A DNA stretch of 64,000 bases from Pseudoalteromonas sp. BSi20652 (lineage in GTDB: Bacteria; Pseudomonadota; Gammaproteobacteria; Enterobacterales; Alteromonadaceae). The first letter of the stretch is position 1, and every line of letters begins with the position of its first letter. The position numbers were made by a program, and so were the translations under genes. The notes beneath the pieces are model-generated. The model saw only the letters and a list, made by a program, of their open reading frames with translations. It was not told where the DNA came from and ran no database searches. The DNA lies in contig NZ_BADT01000091.1 of the NCBI RefSeq assembly GCF_000239855.1, positions 1-64,000 of the forward strand, in the 5' to 3' direction. This document shows, piece by piece, positions 35,277 to 45,444 of this stretch.

Positions 35277-36431
35277 ATGTTAATTGCTATTTTTAGACAG
35301 TTTTTTTTACTAGGGTGTATGAGTTTTGGCGGCCCCGCTGCACATTTAGGTTACTTTAAGCGCCACTTTGTAGATTCATTAAATTGGTTAACTAGCGCGC
35401 GTTACGCACAACTTATTAGTTTAAGCCAAGCACTGCCGGGGCCTGGCTCTAGCCAAGTAAGTTTTGCTATTGGTGTTGAGCGTGCTGGCGTACTGGGTGG
35501 TATAGCTGCTTTTGTAGGTTTTACTTTGCCTTCGTTTTTAATAATGGTGCTGCTTGCGGTTAGTGCCCATCAGTTTGACGCTGTTTACTTTGCTATTATT
35601 GCTGGCTTAAAGTTATTTGCCGTTGTTATAGTTGCTGATGCAACACTGAGTATGGCTAAAAGCTTTTGTACAAGTGCTGCGCTTAAATTGCTTGCGGTAA
35701 TGAGTACACTTGCTTTGGTGTTACTTCCAATGATGGGCACTCAAATCGCTATTTTAATAATAGCTGCAACGATAGGTGCTATATGGCCTTTATTAAAGCT
35801 TGGTACTCCCACGGAAGATGTTAGCAGTAAAAACAGTAATATTAATTGGATTGCACTGGGGTTATTTGCGCTCTTACTTGGTGTTAGCTTTATTCCACTT
35901 GGGCAAGAGTTTGCTTTGTTTGCCCCTTTTTACCAGGCAGGTGCAATGGTGTTTGGCGGCGGACACGTAGTACTGCCGGTACTTCAAGCTGGCGTACCAG
36001 CATTGAGTGATGATCAGTTTTTAAGTGCTTACGCCAGTGCACAAGCAGTGCCAGGGCCTATGTTTACTATTGCTACTTACTTAGGCGCACAACTTACCAC
36101 TGAGCAACCTTTAGTGGGTGCTCTTATAGCTACATTACTTATATTTATGCCTGGTTTTTTACTTATACTCGCGTTTCAAAAGAGTTGGATTAATTTGGCA
36201 AGTAAGCCACGTTTTGCAAGCTCAATAGCGGCGCTTAATGCAGCGGTAGTCGGTTTTTTAGCTGCTGCACTGTATTCGCCAATTTGGACATCAGCGGTGC
36301 ATAGTCTTTGGCAAGTTGCGTTAGTAACAATTGCATTTGCATGGCTGCGATTTAAAAAGCCACCTATTTGGTGGCTCTTAACTTTATTTATTGCTGCGGG
36401 TCTTTTTCAGCACTATTTGCCGTTACTTTAA
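35277..36431 (+). CDS. chrA: chromate transporter ChrA
   Basis: 384 residues from the ATG at 35277 (AAGGA about 10 bases upstream; two earlier in-frame ATGs lack a ribosome site). Two homologous CHR halves with the motifs FGGPAAHLGYFKRHFV and FGGGHVVLPVLQ, and PGPGSSQ / PGPMFT repeats: the long bidomain CHR form. Exports chromate from the cytoplasm in known members. The 3' end overlaps the convergent mscS-type gene by 44 bases. Confidence 0.92.
   Translation: MLIAIFRQFFLLGCMSFGGPAAHLGYFKRHFVDSLNWLTSARYAQLISLSQALPGPGSSQVSFAIGVERAGVLGGIAAFVGFTLPSFLIMVLLAVSAHQFDAVYFAIIAGLKLFAVVIVADATLSMAKSFCTSAALKLLAVMSTLALVLLPMMGTQIAILIIAATIGAIWPLLKLGTPTEDVSSKNSNINWIALGLFALLLGVSFIPLGQEFALFAPFYQAGAMVFGGGHVVLPVLQAGVPALSDDQFLSAYASAQAVPGPMFTIATYLGAQLTTEQPLVGALIATLLIFMPGFLLILAFQKSWINLASKPRFASSIAALNAAVVGFLAAALYSPIWTSAVHSLWQVALVTIAFAWLRFKKPPIWWLLTLFIAAGLFQHYLPLL
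36353..36376 (-). terminator. terminator for mscS-type gene, inside chrA
   Basis: AGCCACC (36358-36364), 5-base loop, GGTGGCT (36370-36376). In the minus-strand transcript it is followed by UUUUUAAA. It lies just beyond the mscS-type stop, inside the last codons of chrA (a Lys-Pro-Pro-Ile-Trp-Trp segment). Confidence 0.8.
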
Positions 36432-37647
36432 ATGTTGGCTTATCTGCTTGCTGCGTATTGGATGGGCTTAATTGCCCACTAACACTTTGATACGCTCTAA
36501 GACCAAACACCGGCAAGACCGCAAGTAAATGATCCATTATTTCGGCCTGTAAATGCTCGTACGAAATCCAGCGTTTATCTTCACTAAAGCAATAAAACTC
36601 AATCGGTAAACCATGATTTAGTGGTTGTAGCTCTCGTACCATTAACGTAAGGGAGGTATTAATTTTACTGTGCTGTTTTAAATAGCCTTCGGCATAACGA
36701 CGAAATAACCCTAAATTAGAAACTGGGTTTGGTAATGTCGAAACTCGAATGAATTCATGCAGCGGAATAGCCGCATTAATTTGCTTTCTAAACTCGTCCC
36801 CCACTAAACAAATGCTGTGCATATCTATATTGAGTGAACGCTTAATACGCCTGCCACCTGAGTCTTGCATTCCGCGCCAATTTTTAAACGAACCTGCTAC
36901 CAGCATATAAGTTGGAATTGTTGTAATAGTGTTATCCCAATTGCGTACTTTTACCGTGTTTAAGCCCAAATCAATAACTTCACCATCGGCTCCGTAGTTA
37001 TCTACTTGAATCCAATCTCCATAGGTTACCAAACGATTTGCCGCTATTTGAATACTCGCCACAAACCCCAAAATAGTGTCTTTAAATACTAATAACGTAA
37101 CCGCAGCAATAGCACCAAAGCCAGAGAGAATATAAGTAGGTGACTTCTCAAGAAAAATACTCACGATTAAAATAGCACACACAATAAAAGTGATTAGCTT
37201 AACAACCTGAATTAAGCCCTGAATAGGGACTTCTCTGGCAAACTCTAATTGGTTATAAATAGTACCTGCAATACTTACAATACTACTAAAAATAAAACCG
37301 CCGTAAATAATGAGTAAAGCTTGCCCTATCGTTTTTAGTATTTCTCCTGCAATCTCATTAACAGGGTATACGCTATCAAATGTAGCTAAAAACAATACAC
37401 AACATAGCATTCCTGCAATGCGCTTGTTTAATTTATTAAGTATGGGAGATAGCGCACCAATACGCTCAGGAGAAAGCTTAGTCACTATTTTTTGAATGCC
37501 TGGCAACATTAAACGACGAGTGAATAAATACAGTAATAATAACGACACCACCCCAATTGCTATCGCGGTAATAGAGCTAAGAAAATCCGCATCAGGTACT
37601 TTTTCAAACCAAGGAGCGATTAATTCCTGTAGGTGAGTATTGGTCAT
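36388..37647 (-). CDS. mechanosensitive ion channel, MscS family (YbdG-like)
   Basis: 419 residues. About five membrane helices (to about 190) and the MscS pore/upper-beta core: GFGAIAAVTLLVFKDTILGF, then GDWIQVDNYGADGEVIDLGL and VRNWDNTITTIPTYMLV. The long C-terminal domain resembles E. coli YbdG (MscM-type). Releases solutes on hypo-osmotic shock. Start codon of this gene and stop of the upstream acyltransferase overlap by 4 bases (ATGA). Confidence 0.92.
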   Translation of the reverse strand: MTNTHLQELIAPWFEKVPDADFLSSITAIAIGVVSLLLLYLFTRRLMLPGIQKIVTKLSPERIGALSPILNKLNKRIAGMLCCVLFLATFDSVYPVNEIAGEILKTIGQALLIIYGGFIFSSIVSIAGTIYNQLEFAREVPIQGLIQVVKLITFIVCAILIVSIFLEKSPTYILSGFGAIAAVTLLVFKDTILGFVASIQIAANRLVTYGDWIQVDNYGADGEVIDLGLNTVKVRNWDNTITTIPTYMLVAGSFKNWRGMQDSGGRRIKRSLNIDMHSICLVGDEFRKQINAAIPLHEFIRVSTLPNPVSNLGLFRRYAEGYLKQHSKINTSLTLMVRELQPLNHGLPIEFYCFSEDKRWISYEHLQAEIMDHLLAVLPVFGLRAYQSVSGQLSPSNTQQADKPTFKVTANSAEKDPQQ

Positions 37648-38564
37648 AGTGTTTCAATTTCCTTACTGATTTGTGGTTCAGGTAAATCTTGTTGAGCATA
37701 AATGCCGGCAAGTTGCTGATCTTTCGCAACCCATAGCTCATTAACATAATGTTGAAAATTAACTTTAAATACGTCATCACTTTGATAACTGCCCTGCATA
37801 TTGTCATTAATGGGCGTTACCTCTATAGAAACATAAATAGAATCCAACTCACCTTTTAACAAGTTACGGCAAACATGATCGGTTTTACCACTATATACTA
37901 AACTTGTATTAAGCATGGCATCAAATTGATCGGCTAATACCTCAAGCGCAAAAGCAATGCCGCCCGCTTTGGGCTTTAATAAATGCTTAAAAGGACTTTG
38001 TTGCAGATTATGTTTGGCTGGCGTATAGCGTGTACCTTCAACAAAATTAATGATGGTAGTAGGATGATGACGAAAATTACGACAGCTACGCTTGGTGCGC
38101 TCTACATCCAACCCTTTCAACTTTGGATTTTTAGCGAGTTGCGCTTTGCTTACCCGTTTCATAAACGGCATACCCATAGCCCACGCACCAGTGCCAATAA
38201 AAGGCATGTATTTTAACCCGTCTTTTAAAAAGAACTTAGGGGCAGGCAATGCATGTAATGAGCTCAGTACGGTTATATCTAACCAACTCGCGTGGTTACA
38301 AATAAGTAAATACCAACTTTTTGAGTTTAAGTCGCCACTTATATCAACCACAATATTAGGGCAACCTAACCAAAGCCCTAAACGGTTGCCGTTACACCAA
38401 CCTCGGTAAGCGCTGTGTAATATAGAGTTAACCACAGGCAAAGGCAGTAATAATTTAACAAGGCCCAGTACAAATACTAGCGAGCCAAAAAGTATCATGT
38501 TAGAAAACAATACGCAGCCTACAATTAAGCCGTTAAGCCAATTTGGTAACCACTTTTTTAGCAT
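37644..38564 (-). CDS. 1-acyl-glycerol-3-phosphate acyltransferase-like protein (copy 2)
   Basis: 306 residues. N-terminal membrane helices, then the acyltransferase signatures NHASWLD (NHxxxxD) and FVEGTRYT, and KPKAGGIAFALEVLADQF. Similar to E. coli YihG. It is the downstream member of a tandem pair; the copies share all catalytic motifs but have diverged considerably. Transfers acyl groups to a phospholipid precursor, substrate not determined. Confidence 0.88.
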   Translation of the reverse strand: MLKKWLPNWLNGLIVGCVLFSNMILFGSLVFVLGLVKLLLPLPVVNSILHSAYRGWCNGNRLGLWLGCPNIVVDISGDLNSKSWYLLICNHASWLDITVLSSLHALPAPKFFLKDGLKYMPFIGTGAWAMGMPFMKRVSKAQLAKNPKLKGLDVERTKRSCRNFRHHPTTIINFVEGTRYTPAKHNLQQSPFKHLLKPKAGGIAFALEVLADQFDAMLNTSLVYSGKTDHVCRNLLKGELDSIYVSIEVTPINDNMQGSYQSDDVFKVNFQHYVNELWVAKDQQLAGIYAQQDLPEPQISKEIETL

Positions 38565-38589
38565 AACTGTAAGCTCATATTTTTACCTT

Positions 38590-39468
38590 TTACTTATGGT
38601 TTTTTTCGAGCGATTGTAATGTTTGCTCTTTGTTTTCCCATAAGCGGTTTAACTCGCTTTGAAAGCGAACTCTAAATTCAGAATCACCGGTGTAGTCACC
38701 AATAAGCTCTTCGCTTACCGGCCTTACTTCCACGTGTACGTTGATATTTTTTACCTTTCCACCTGCAAAATCCATAAAAGTAGGAATACCATCAGGGTAA
38801 TGAATTGTAACGTTAACCACTTTAGTAATTTGCTCGCCCATTGCTTGCATTACAAAAGCAATACCGCCCGCTTTTGGTTTTAATAAATGTGGGAACGGGC
38901 TATTTTGACGCGCGTGCTTTTGCATAGTAAAACGAGTGCCTTCTACAAAGTTAACCACACTTACTGGCATCTCTTTAAATTTTTCGCAGGCTTTACGTGT
39001 GGTTTCTAAATCTTTGCCACGCAGCTTTGGATTCTTTTTTAATTGGCTTTTGCTCGTGCGAGTCATAAACGGAAAATCAAGCGCCCACCAACACAAACCT
39101 AAAATAGGCACGTAAATAAGCTCTTTTTTCAAAAAGAAGTTTAAAAATGGGATTTTACGATTAAACACGCGCTGTAATACTAAAATATCGACCCAGCTTT
39201 GGTGATTTGCAATTACTAGGTACCAATCTTTTAGTTTAAGGTCTTCAAGGCCAGTTACATTAAGTTTAGTTGGCGTGAATAACTTTTGATTTAAGCTATT
39301 AAAGGTCACCCAAATAGTTGCAAATTGCTTAGCTGCCCAGCTCATCAGCTTTTGTAGCGGCTTAATAGGGATAAGCTTTATAAGCCCACAAACAAAAATA
39401 GGCACAAACCAAAAAAGTGTGTTTATTGTGTAAAAAATAATACTAAATACACTGCGAATAACTGACAT
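38590..39468 (-). CDS. 1-acyl-glycerol-3-phosphate acyltransferase-like protein (copy 1)
   Basis: 292 residues from the ATG at 39468 (GGA 9 bases upstream); two earlier in-frame ATGs flank or precede the ribosome site. Membrane helices at the N-terminus, NHQSWVD and FVEGTRFT signatures, KPKAGGIAFVMQAMGEQI. YihG-like. Upstream member of a tandem pair 25 bases apart, in an apparent operon with the MscS-type channel. Confidence 0.88.
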   Translation of the reverse strand: MSVIRSVFSIIFYTINTLFWFVPIFVCGLIKLIPIKPLQKLMSWAAKQFATIWVTFNSLNQKLFTPTKLNVTGLEDLKLKDWYLVIANHQSWVDILVLQRVFNRKIPFLNFFLKKELIYVPILGLCWWALDFPFMTRTSKSQLKKNPKLRGKDLETTRKACEKFKEMPVSVVNFVEGTRFTMQKHARQNSPFPHLLKPKAGGIAFVMQAMGEQITKVVNVTIHYPDGIPTFMDFAGGKVKNINVHVEVRPVSEELIGDYTGDSEFRVRFQSELNRLWENKEQTLQSLEKNHK

Positions 39469-39528
39469 TACTTCCATTCCTTTAAACATTGCGCAGCCAC
39501 TAATACTGCGCTTTCAGTTGCTTACAAA

Positions 39529-41409
39529 TTAATCTTCAAAATAGGTATAGCCTTCAAGACCTGCATTAAGCTCAGCTAAATAACCTTCTTTACACTGCGT
39601 CGATACATCAAGTTTATTAACTTGGTACGCAAAATTGTCAGCTAAAATGGCGCTATCATAGTCAACAAACTTTAATACATCCTTAACGCTATCACCTTTT
39701 ATGGCATTGGTTAACACGTAGCCATCGTCGTTAAGCTCTACGTGCACCGAATCAGTGTCACCAAATAGGTTGTGTAAATCACCTAAAATTTCTTGATACG
39801 CGCCCACCATAAACATAGCAATGTGGTATTGCTCGCCATGCTTATATTCTGGTATTGGTAGGCTGGTTTCGATACCTGCGCCTTCAACATACTCACGAAT
39901 TTGCCCGTCAGAATCGCAGGTAATATCTTGAATAATTGCGCGCTGAGTCAATGGCTGAGTTAAATTTTCGATTGGCATCACCGGAAACAACTGCTGAATA
40001 CCCCATACATCAGGCAATGACTGAAATAATGAAAAGTTAACAAAGAGTTTATCAGCAAGCTTTTCGTTTAAATCGTCGAGTACTTCACGGTGCGCGCGCG
40101 CGTTATTACTAAGCGATGCACGTACACGATGTAAAATAGTAAAGTAAAGCTGCTCTATTTTCGCCCACTCTAGCATGCTTACCAAGCCATGCACGTACTG
40201 ATCGTGCGCTTCGCTAAATAAGTGCATAGCGTCGTGATAAATCTCAAGTGCCATACGCGGGTTTAAACGCTGTAAACACTGCCACATTTCATCAAGTACT
40301 AATGCGCTATTTTCAAGCGGTGGCTCTGGATTTAAATGATTAGGCGCTTTTTCTACGTCAATTACATCGGTAATTAATACCGCATGGTGAGCGGTTAAAG
40401 CGCGCCCCGATTCGGTGATAATTGCTGGATACGTAAGATTATGTTGGTCGCATACCTCTGCAAATGCATTCACTACGTTACGCGCATACTCTTCTACGGT
40501 GTAATTCATTGAACACGCACTACGCGAGCCAGAGCCCTCGTAATCAACGCCTAAACCGCCGCCCACATCAACGGTATTTAACGGTACGTTTAATTGTGTA
40601 AGCTCAGCAAAGTGGCGGGCGCATTCACGCAAAGCACGGTGAATATCACGAATGTTGGCAATTTGAGAACCAATATGAAAATGCACCATTTGCATTAAGT
40701 GCAGCTTATTATGCTTTTTAAGCACTTCTACCGCACTTAGTACTTGGCCTGCCGTTAAACCAAACTTGCCTTTTTCGCCGCCCGTGTTTTGCCACTTGCC
40801 TTTGCCTACTGAGTTTAGGCGAATACGAATACCAATAGCTGGCTCAATACCTAGGTTGTCTATTTCTTCAAGTAGTGTGGTCAGTTCTGAAAGCTTTTCT
40901 ACCACAATTTTTACGCTGTGCCCCATTGCTTGGCCAATACACGCTAAGCGTAAAAACTCACTGTCTTTATAGCCGTTACACACTATTGTGATTGGCTCTT
41001 TTGCTACACCTAAAATAGCCATAAGCTCTGGTTTTGAGCCTGCTTCTAAGCCAACAAGCCCACTTGGGTGCGCCAACAATTTACTTACTACAGAACGTTG
41101 TTGATTTACTTTAATTGGGTAAACACAGGTGTAATTTCCGTTATATTCACGATTTGCTCGCGCTTGCGTAAATGCGTTAGTAAGTGTGTCTACACGGTTT
41201 TTTAAAATATCGGTAAAGCGCACTAAAACCGGTAACGTTAAACCTTGTTGTTTGAACTGCTCAGTTAATTGCGTTAAAGAGATTGCGGCTTTTGTTTGAT
41301 CTCCATCTGGGTAAGCCACCAGTTCGCCTTGTTCATTAATATCAAAATAACCATCACTCCAATGAGCAACGTTATAAGTAGCGCGTGCTGTTTCTAAACC
41401 CCAGGTCAT
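39529..41409 (-). CDS. speA: biosynthetic arginine decarboxylase
   Basis: 626 residues, similar to E. coli SpeA (658). Alanine-racemase-fold PLP domain with the lysine in YPIKVNQQ; family segments GLEAGSKPELMAILG, HIGSQIANIRDIHRALRECA and DVGGGLGVDYEGSGS. Converts arginine to agmatine, the first step of the agmatine route to putrescine. Divergent from speE; no agmatinase (speB) is beside it. Start ATG has AGAAGAG upstream. Confidence 0.97.
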   Translation of the reverse strand: MTWGLETARATYNVAHWSDGYFDINEQGELVAYPDGDQTKAAISLTQLTEQFKQQGLTLPVLVRFTDILKNRVDTLTNAFTQARANREYNGNYTCVYPIKVNQQRSVVSKLLAHPSGLVGLEAGSKPELMAILGVAKEPITIVCNGYKDSEFLRLACIGQAMGHSVKIVVEKLSELTTLLEEIDNLGIEPAIGIRIRLNSVGKGKWQNTGGEKGKFGLTAGQVLSAVEVLKKHNKLHLMQMVHFHIGSQIANIRDIHRALRECARHFAELTQLNVPLNTVDVGGGLGVDYEGSGSRSACSMNYTVEEYARNVVNAFAEVCDQHNLTYPAIITESGRALTAHHAVLITDVIDVEKAPNHLNPEPPLENSALVLDEMWQCLQRLNPRMALEIYHDAMHLFSEAHDQYVHGLVSMLEWAKIEQLYFTILHRVRASLSNNARAHREVLDDLNEKLADKLFVNFSLFQSLPDVWGIQQLFPVMPIENLTQPLTQRAIIQDITCDSDGQIREYVEGAGIETSLPIPEYKHGEQYHIAMFMVGAYQEILGDLHNLFGDTDSVHVELNDDGYVLTNAIKGDSVKDVLKFVDYDSAILADNFAYQVNKLDVSTQCKEGYLAELNAGLEGYTYFED

Positions 41410-41607
41410 GGCAACTCTTCTTTAGTCAATTAGGTATAAAGGCGCATTTTAATACGTCACTATCCACTAGGCTAACAAAAATTGAACTTTCACTCACTCC
41501 TAACTAACTTTATTCGTCAAATCAGTTAAAATGTCATTGAGCAAAACGCCAAGCACTGGCAGAATTGCCCCTTTTTCATACTCAACCTAAAAAGTGTAAT
41601 AGCAACT

Positions 41608-42471
41608 ATGGCAAATTTAGATCAAAGTAAGTGGTTTACTGAAATTAGCGACCGCGATGGCAGCGCATTTTCATTACGTATTAACAAAAAGTTAGATGAA
41701 AAACAGTCTCCTTTTCAAAAGGTAGAAATGTTTGAAACCACAGACTTTGGTAATTTAATGATCATCGACGGGTGTACTATGGTAACCACCCGCGAAAACT
41801 TCTTTTATCATGAGATGATCAGCCACCCTGCACTTTTAGCGCATCCAAACCCTAAAAACGTGGTTATTATTGGCGGCGGCGACTGCGGTACTTTACGCGA
41901 AGTATTAAAGCACCCAGATGTAGAAACTGTAACGCAAATAGATATCGACGAAGTAGTAACGCAAATGTCGTTAAAATACTTCCCAGAGCTTTGTGAATCT
42001 AACAACGACGCCCGTGCAACTGTTATGTTTGACGATGGTATTAAGTACATGCGCGAAGCTGCTGGCGAATCTATCGACGTGGTTATTGTTGATGGCACCG
42101 ATCCGGTAGGTCCAGGTGAGGGCTTATTTAACCATGCGTTTTACACAAGCTGTTTAAATGCACTGCGCTCAGGTGGTATTTTAGTACAACAAAGTGAATC
42201 GCCACTTATGCACATGCCATTATTAGTTGAAATGCGCGAAGCAATGTTAAGCGTAGGCTTTAACGATTTACAAACACTACCATTCCCACAGCCAATTTAC
42301 CCAAGCGGTTTATGGTCGGTAACACTTGCACGTAAATCACAAGCATTTGACGGTTTCAGAGAAGACGCTGCTGCAAATATTGCACAGCACAGCGAGTACT
42401 ATAACAATGGAATTCACCACGGCGCATTAGCAACACCAAACTTTATGAAACGCGCGTTTAATAAAAAATAA
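41608..42471 (+). CDS. speE: polyamine aminopropyltransferase (spermidine synthase)
   Basis: 287 residues, the E. coli length. N-terminal beta domain (DRDGSAFSLRINKKLDEKQS), decarboxylated-SAM loop GGGDCGTLREVLKH and catalytic DGTDPVGPGEGLF. The second Gly of the usual GGGDGG is Cys here. Makes spermidine from putrescine. Followed by a strong terminator. Confidence 0.96.
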   Translation: MANLDQSKWFTEISDRDGSAFSLRINKKLDEKQSPFQKVEMFETTDFGNLMIIDGCTMVTTRENFFYHEMISHPALLAHPNPKNVVIIGGGDCGTLREVLKHPDVETVTQIDIDEVVTQMSLKYFPELCESNNDARATVMFDDGIKYMREAAGESIDVVIVDGTDPVGPGEGLFNHAFYTSCLNALRSGGILVQQSESPLMHMPLLVEMREAMLSVGFNDLQTLPFPQPIYPSGLWSVTLARKSQAFDGFREDAAANIAQHSEYYNNGIHHGALATPNFMKRAFNKK

Positions 42472-42487
42472 CATATCTTAAAATATT

Positions 42488-42518
42488 AAAAAGGGGAGCT
42501 TATAAAGCTCCCCTTTTT
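42488..42518 (+). terminator. bidirectional terminator between speE and chemoreceptor gene
   Basis: 13-bp perfect stem (42488-42500 with 42506-42518; AAAAAGGGGAGCT / AGCTCCCCTTTTT) with a TATAA loop. T-runs on both strands let it serve the convergent genes. Confidence 0.93.
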
Positions 42519-42540
42519 AGTGCGTGTACAGCTGAAACAG

Positions 42541-44142
42541 TTACACTTTAAACCTATTAACTAACCGGTTAAGCTCATCGGTTAACAGCTCCATTTTATT
42601 TGATACATCTTGCGTTGTGCGAGCCAGTTCGCCACCTTCCATGGTTTGATCATTAAGTGATGATAAGTTAAGGCTTATTTCATCAGAAACCGTTGTTTGC
42701 TCTTCGGTTGCTTGCGCAGTTTGCATAGCCATATCGTTTACTTTAGTCGATGAGCTTTGCATGGCATTGAGTATATCGTTAGTTTGCGAAAACGACTCCA
42801 CAGCATCATCGGCAAATTGCTTACTTTCATCTATGGCATTAATAGATTGCGATACGCTTGATGCAAACAACTCAATCATTTGTTGAATATCGTTTGTGCT
42901 ATCTTGTGTGCGTGTAGCGAGCGTTCTTACTTCGTCAGCCACAACCGCAAAACCTCGGCCATATTCGCCAGCACGCGCAGCCTCTATTGCCGCATTAAGC
43001 GCTAATAAGTTTGTTTGCTCTGCTATCGCACGAATCACCTCAAGGGCTTTAGCTATATTGTCAGAGCTTTGCTGTAGCTCGGTAGAGCGAGCCATTGCTT
43101 GTTCCATGTTGTTAGAAAGAGAAGAAATGCGCGAACTAGAATTAGCCACCGCACTAAGTCCTTGCTGAGCCAGTTTTAACGAGTTATCGGCTTCGCTTGA
43201 TGATTGCTGCGCAACACCAGCAACCTCCTTGCTAGCTGCACTCATTTCATGTACTGCGCTTACAATAGATTCAGAGGCTTGACTTAGCGCTTGGTTTACA
43301 CTGTTATTTTTAGTTGCCACCTGACTAAGCTCTGTACCTAATCCATTTAGCTCTTTGGATTGCGCTAAGATATCGCGTATCAATTGCTGTAAATTACCTA
43401 AAAAGGTATTAAATTCGGTGGCCAAGCCTGAAAACTCATCTTTAGACGTTACTTGTATGCGGCCAGTTAAATCGCCATCACCTGAGGCAATATCACTAAT
43501 ACGCTTAGTTACATAATTAATTTGGCGAGTAAGTTGTTTTGGCACAATGTAACTAAACCAACTCGCTGCAATTAAAATAATAGCAACCACTGTAAGCATC
43601 ATCATCTTTGTTGAAATAATATTTGATGAAAGCTTGATGATTTCTTGCTCAGAGGTTTTTTCAGCCAGCTCGCCTGCTTTATCAAGCTTAACCCTTAAAG
43701 TAGCAAAGGCTTGCTCTGAATTGGTTTGTTTAGCTTGGTTATTTTTATCGACCATGTAACTTTTTGAAGCAGCGAGCCATGTATTAAAATCGTTTTCAAA
43801 GCCCTTTAACTCTTTGGCTATAGTAGGGTGATTTTTCATTAATGATAAATACTGATTTAATTTATCAATAACTTGCGCTGCATTTTCTTCATGCTCTGTC
43901 TGGTACTTTTCTGTATTGTTTGAATGAGTCACTAAGTTTAATTCGGCGACCTTAGCTTGGTATAGGTCGCGGTCTGCGTTTAAAGCAAGTGACAACGCCT
44001 TAATAAACGTTTCAGACTGCACATCAAGTGCATTTTTTTGTAAGGTTATTAAATAGGTGTAACCTACAATTAATGAGAGTATGGCAAGTCCTAACACAAC
44101 AATAGGAAACGACACTTTGACGCGAATACTATGCAAATTCAT
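42541..44142 (-). CDS. methyl-accepting chemotaxis protein
   Basis: 533 residues. Helix 1 (about 10-32), a periplasmic helical-bundle sensor (about 35-180), helix 2 (about 182-200), HAMP and a cytoplasmic signalling domain. The hairpin tip [20 protein letters not shown] is intact. No C-terminal CheR-binding pentapeptide (ends NRLVNRFKV). Located 69 bases after a cupredoxin/outer-membrane-barrel gene pair on the same strand with no terminator between. Ligand unknown. Confidence 0.93.
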   Translation of the reverse strand: MNLHSIRVKVSFPIVVLGLAILSLIVGYTYLITLQKNALDVQSETFIKALSLALNADRDLYQAKVAELNLVTHSNNTEKYQTEHEENAAQVIDKLNQYLSLMKNHPTIAKELKGFENDFNTWLAASKSYMVDKNNQAKQTNSEQAFATLRVKLDKAGELAEKTSEQEIIKLSSNIISTKMMMLTVVAIILIAASWFSYIVPKQLTRQINYVTKRISDIASGDGDLTGRIQVTSKDEFSGLATEFNTFLGNLQQLIRDILAQSKELNGLGTELSQVATKNNSVNQALSQASESIVSAVHEMSAASKEVAGVAQQSSSEADNSLKLAQQGLSAVANSSSRISSLSNNMEQAMARSTELQQSSDNIAKALEVIRAIAEQTNLLALNAAIEAARAGEYGRGFAVVADEVRTLATRTQDSTNDIQQMIELFASSVSQSINAIDESKQFADDAVESFSQTNDILNAMQSSSTKVNDMAMQTAQATEEQTTVSDEISLNLSSLNDQTMEGGELARTTQDVSNKMELLTDELNRLVNRFKV

Positions 44143-44211
44143 TTTATTATCCTACAAGGCCCTAAACGCCTATTACAAATTAAACCTAAAATTGCAGTAG
44201 GTTGATAAAAC

Positions 44212-45444
44212 CTAAAACTTCCATTGCGTGTTAATCATTATTTGTTGCTGCGAAGCTCGCTGCTGTAACCCCATTGCAACTCTATTTTCTACAAAACTCT
44301 TTAGTGCTGAGCCTTCAATACCTATTTGACCATTTTTACTAAACGCATACCGCCATGATGCAGTTAACCCTTCTCCATGACTACTGTTAGGATCAAATGC
44401 GGTAATATCGTTATCGGTTACTTCAAAATAGTCGTAACGTAACGATACCCTGTTTTTACCTTCTTTATGGCTCAGCATGAAATAGTGGCTGTAAAAGGCG
44501 TTATCTATTAGTTTATTATCACCCATCTCGGTTTTACCATTTAACGCTTGTGCTATAAAACGCGTTTTTTTATTAAACTTATATAACCAAGCAACGCTAG
44601 TAAAACGGGTATCCCAAGCGTATTGTCCTGTACTAATGTTAAGCTTAGTTGGGTCACCATTATTATTATAATAGTAAATCCGAAATTGTGATTTTTTTAA
44701 ATAATCCCAATGCACACCGCCATAATAGCCAAAACGACCATCCACTTCTTCAAACGGTAAAACATGATTAGCCTGCCAACGCAGTGCAAAGTCATTAAGT
44801 GCAGCAACAGGTGCAAACCTAACACCTTCGTTAAATGTAGTTTGTCTATCGTGCATGGCAAACCCGCGCCAAGATAACAACGTGCCTGTGGGGTCGTTAC
44901 CTTTAAATGTTGCACCCACTAAACTAAAACTATGCGGGCTGTTAAAACGTTTAGCTGGGCGTTTTATTGTTACCTCTGCGCCAACGGTTCTAAGCTCTTC
45001 TCCAATCCAACTATTAATTGCTGAATTGGTATAATTGTAAGGAGATGTCCAGCCAATATCTGGATTTTCTAACGACATTAACGGATAAAAACCACCCACT
45101 CGTATATGCCATTTATAGTCACTATTCGATAATGGTTGATACTTTATATAAGCTTGCGTAAAACCTAAGCCAACATCTGGGTCCTGATTGAGGTTCGCCA
45201 CGCCATGAGCAGACCAGCTAGATGCTAAGTCAATATTAAAGTCTAAAATAGCTTGCGATAAAATAAGCTCATCGCTTTTACTGTCGTGGCGATAAAGCCC
45301 AATACCACCTTCTTGCCAGCTAAGTAGGTCGTCGCCTTGTACAGCCCTAACTTGCAACAAACCTTTTACTTGTGCGCTCAATGCATTACTAAAAAGTACA
45401 GTGCAACTTAATAAAGCTAGCCTTAATAGATTACTAGTAATCAT
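44212..45444 (-). CDS. putative outer-membrane beta-barrel protein
   Basis: 410 residues. I use the ATG at 45444 (signal peptide MITSNLLRLALLSCTVLFSN with GGA 8 bases upstream; the ATG is inside the upstream gene's end). The mature protein has alternating aromatic/polar strands and ends in a Phe after QIMINTQWKF, like outer-membrane barrels. I do not recognise a named family. Encoded directly after a periplasmic cupredoxin-type protein, overlapping by 11 bases. Confidence 0.75.
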   Translation of the reverse strand: MITSNLLRLALLSCTVLFSNALSAQVKGLLQVRAVQGDDLLSWQEGGIGLYRHDSKSDELILSQAILDFNIDLASSWSAHGVANLNQDPDVGLGFTQAYIKYQPLSNSDYKWHIRVGGFYPLMSLENPDIGWTSPYNYTNSAINSWIGEELRTVGAEVTIKRPAKRFNSPHSFSLVGATFKGNDPTGTLLSWRGFAMHDRQTTFNEGVRFAPVAALNDFALRWQANHVLPFEEVDGRFGYYGGVHWDYLKKSQFRIYYYNNNGDPTKLNISTGQYAWDTRFTSVAWLYKFNKKTRFIAQALNGKTEMGDNKLIDNAFYSHYFMLSHKEGKNRVSLRYDYFEVTDNDITAFDPNSSHGEGLTASWRYAFSKNGQIGIEGSALKSFVENRVAMGLQQRASQQQIMINTQWKF

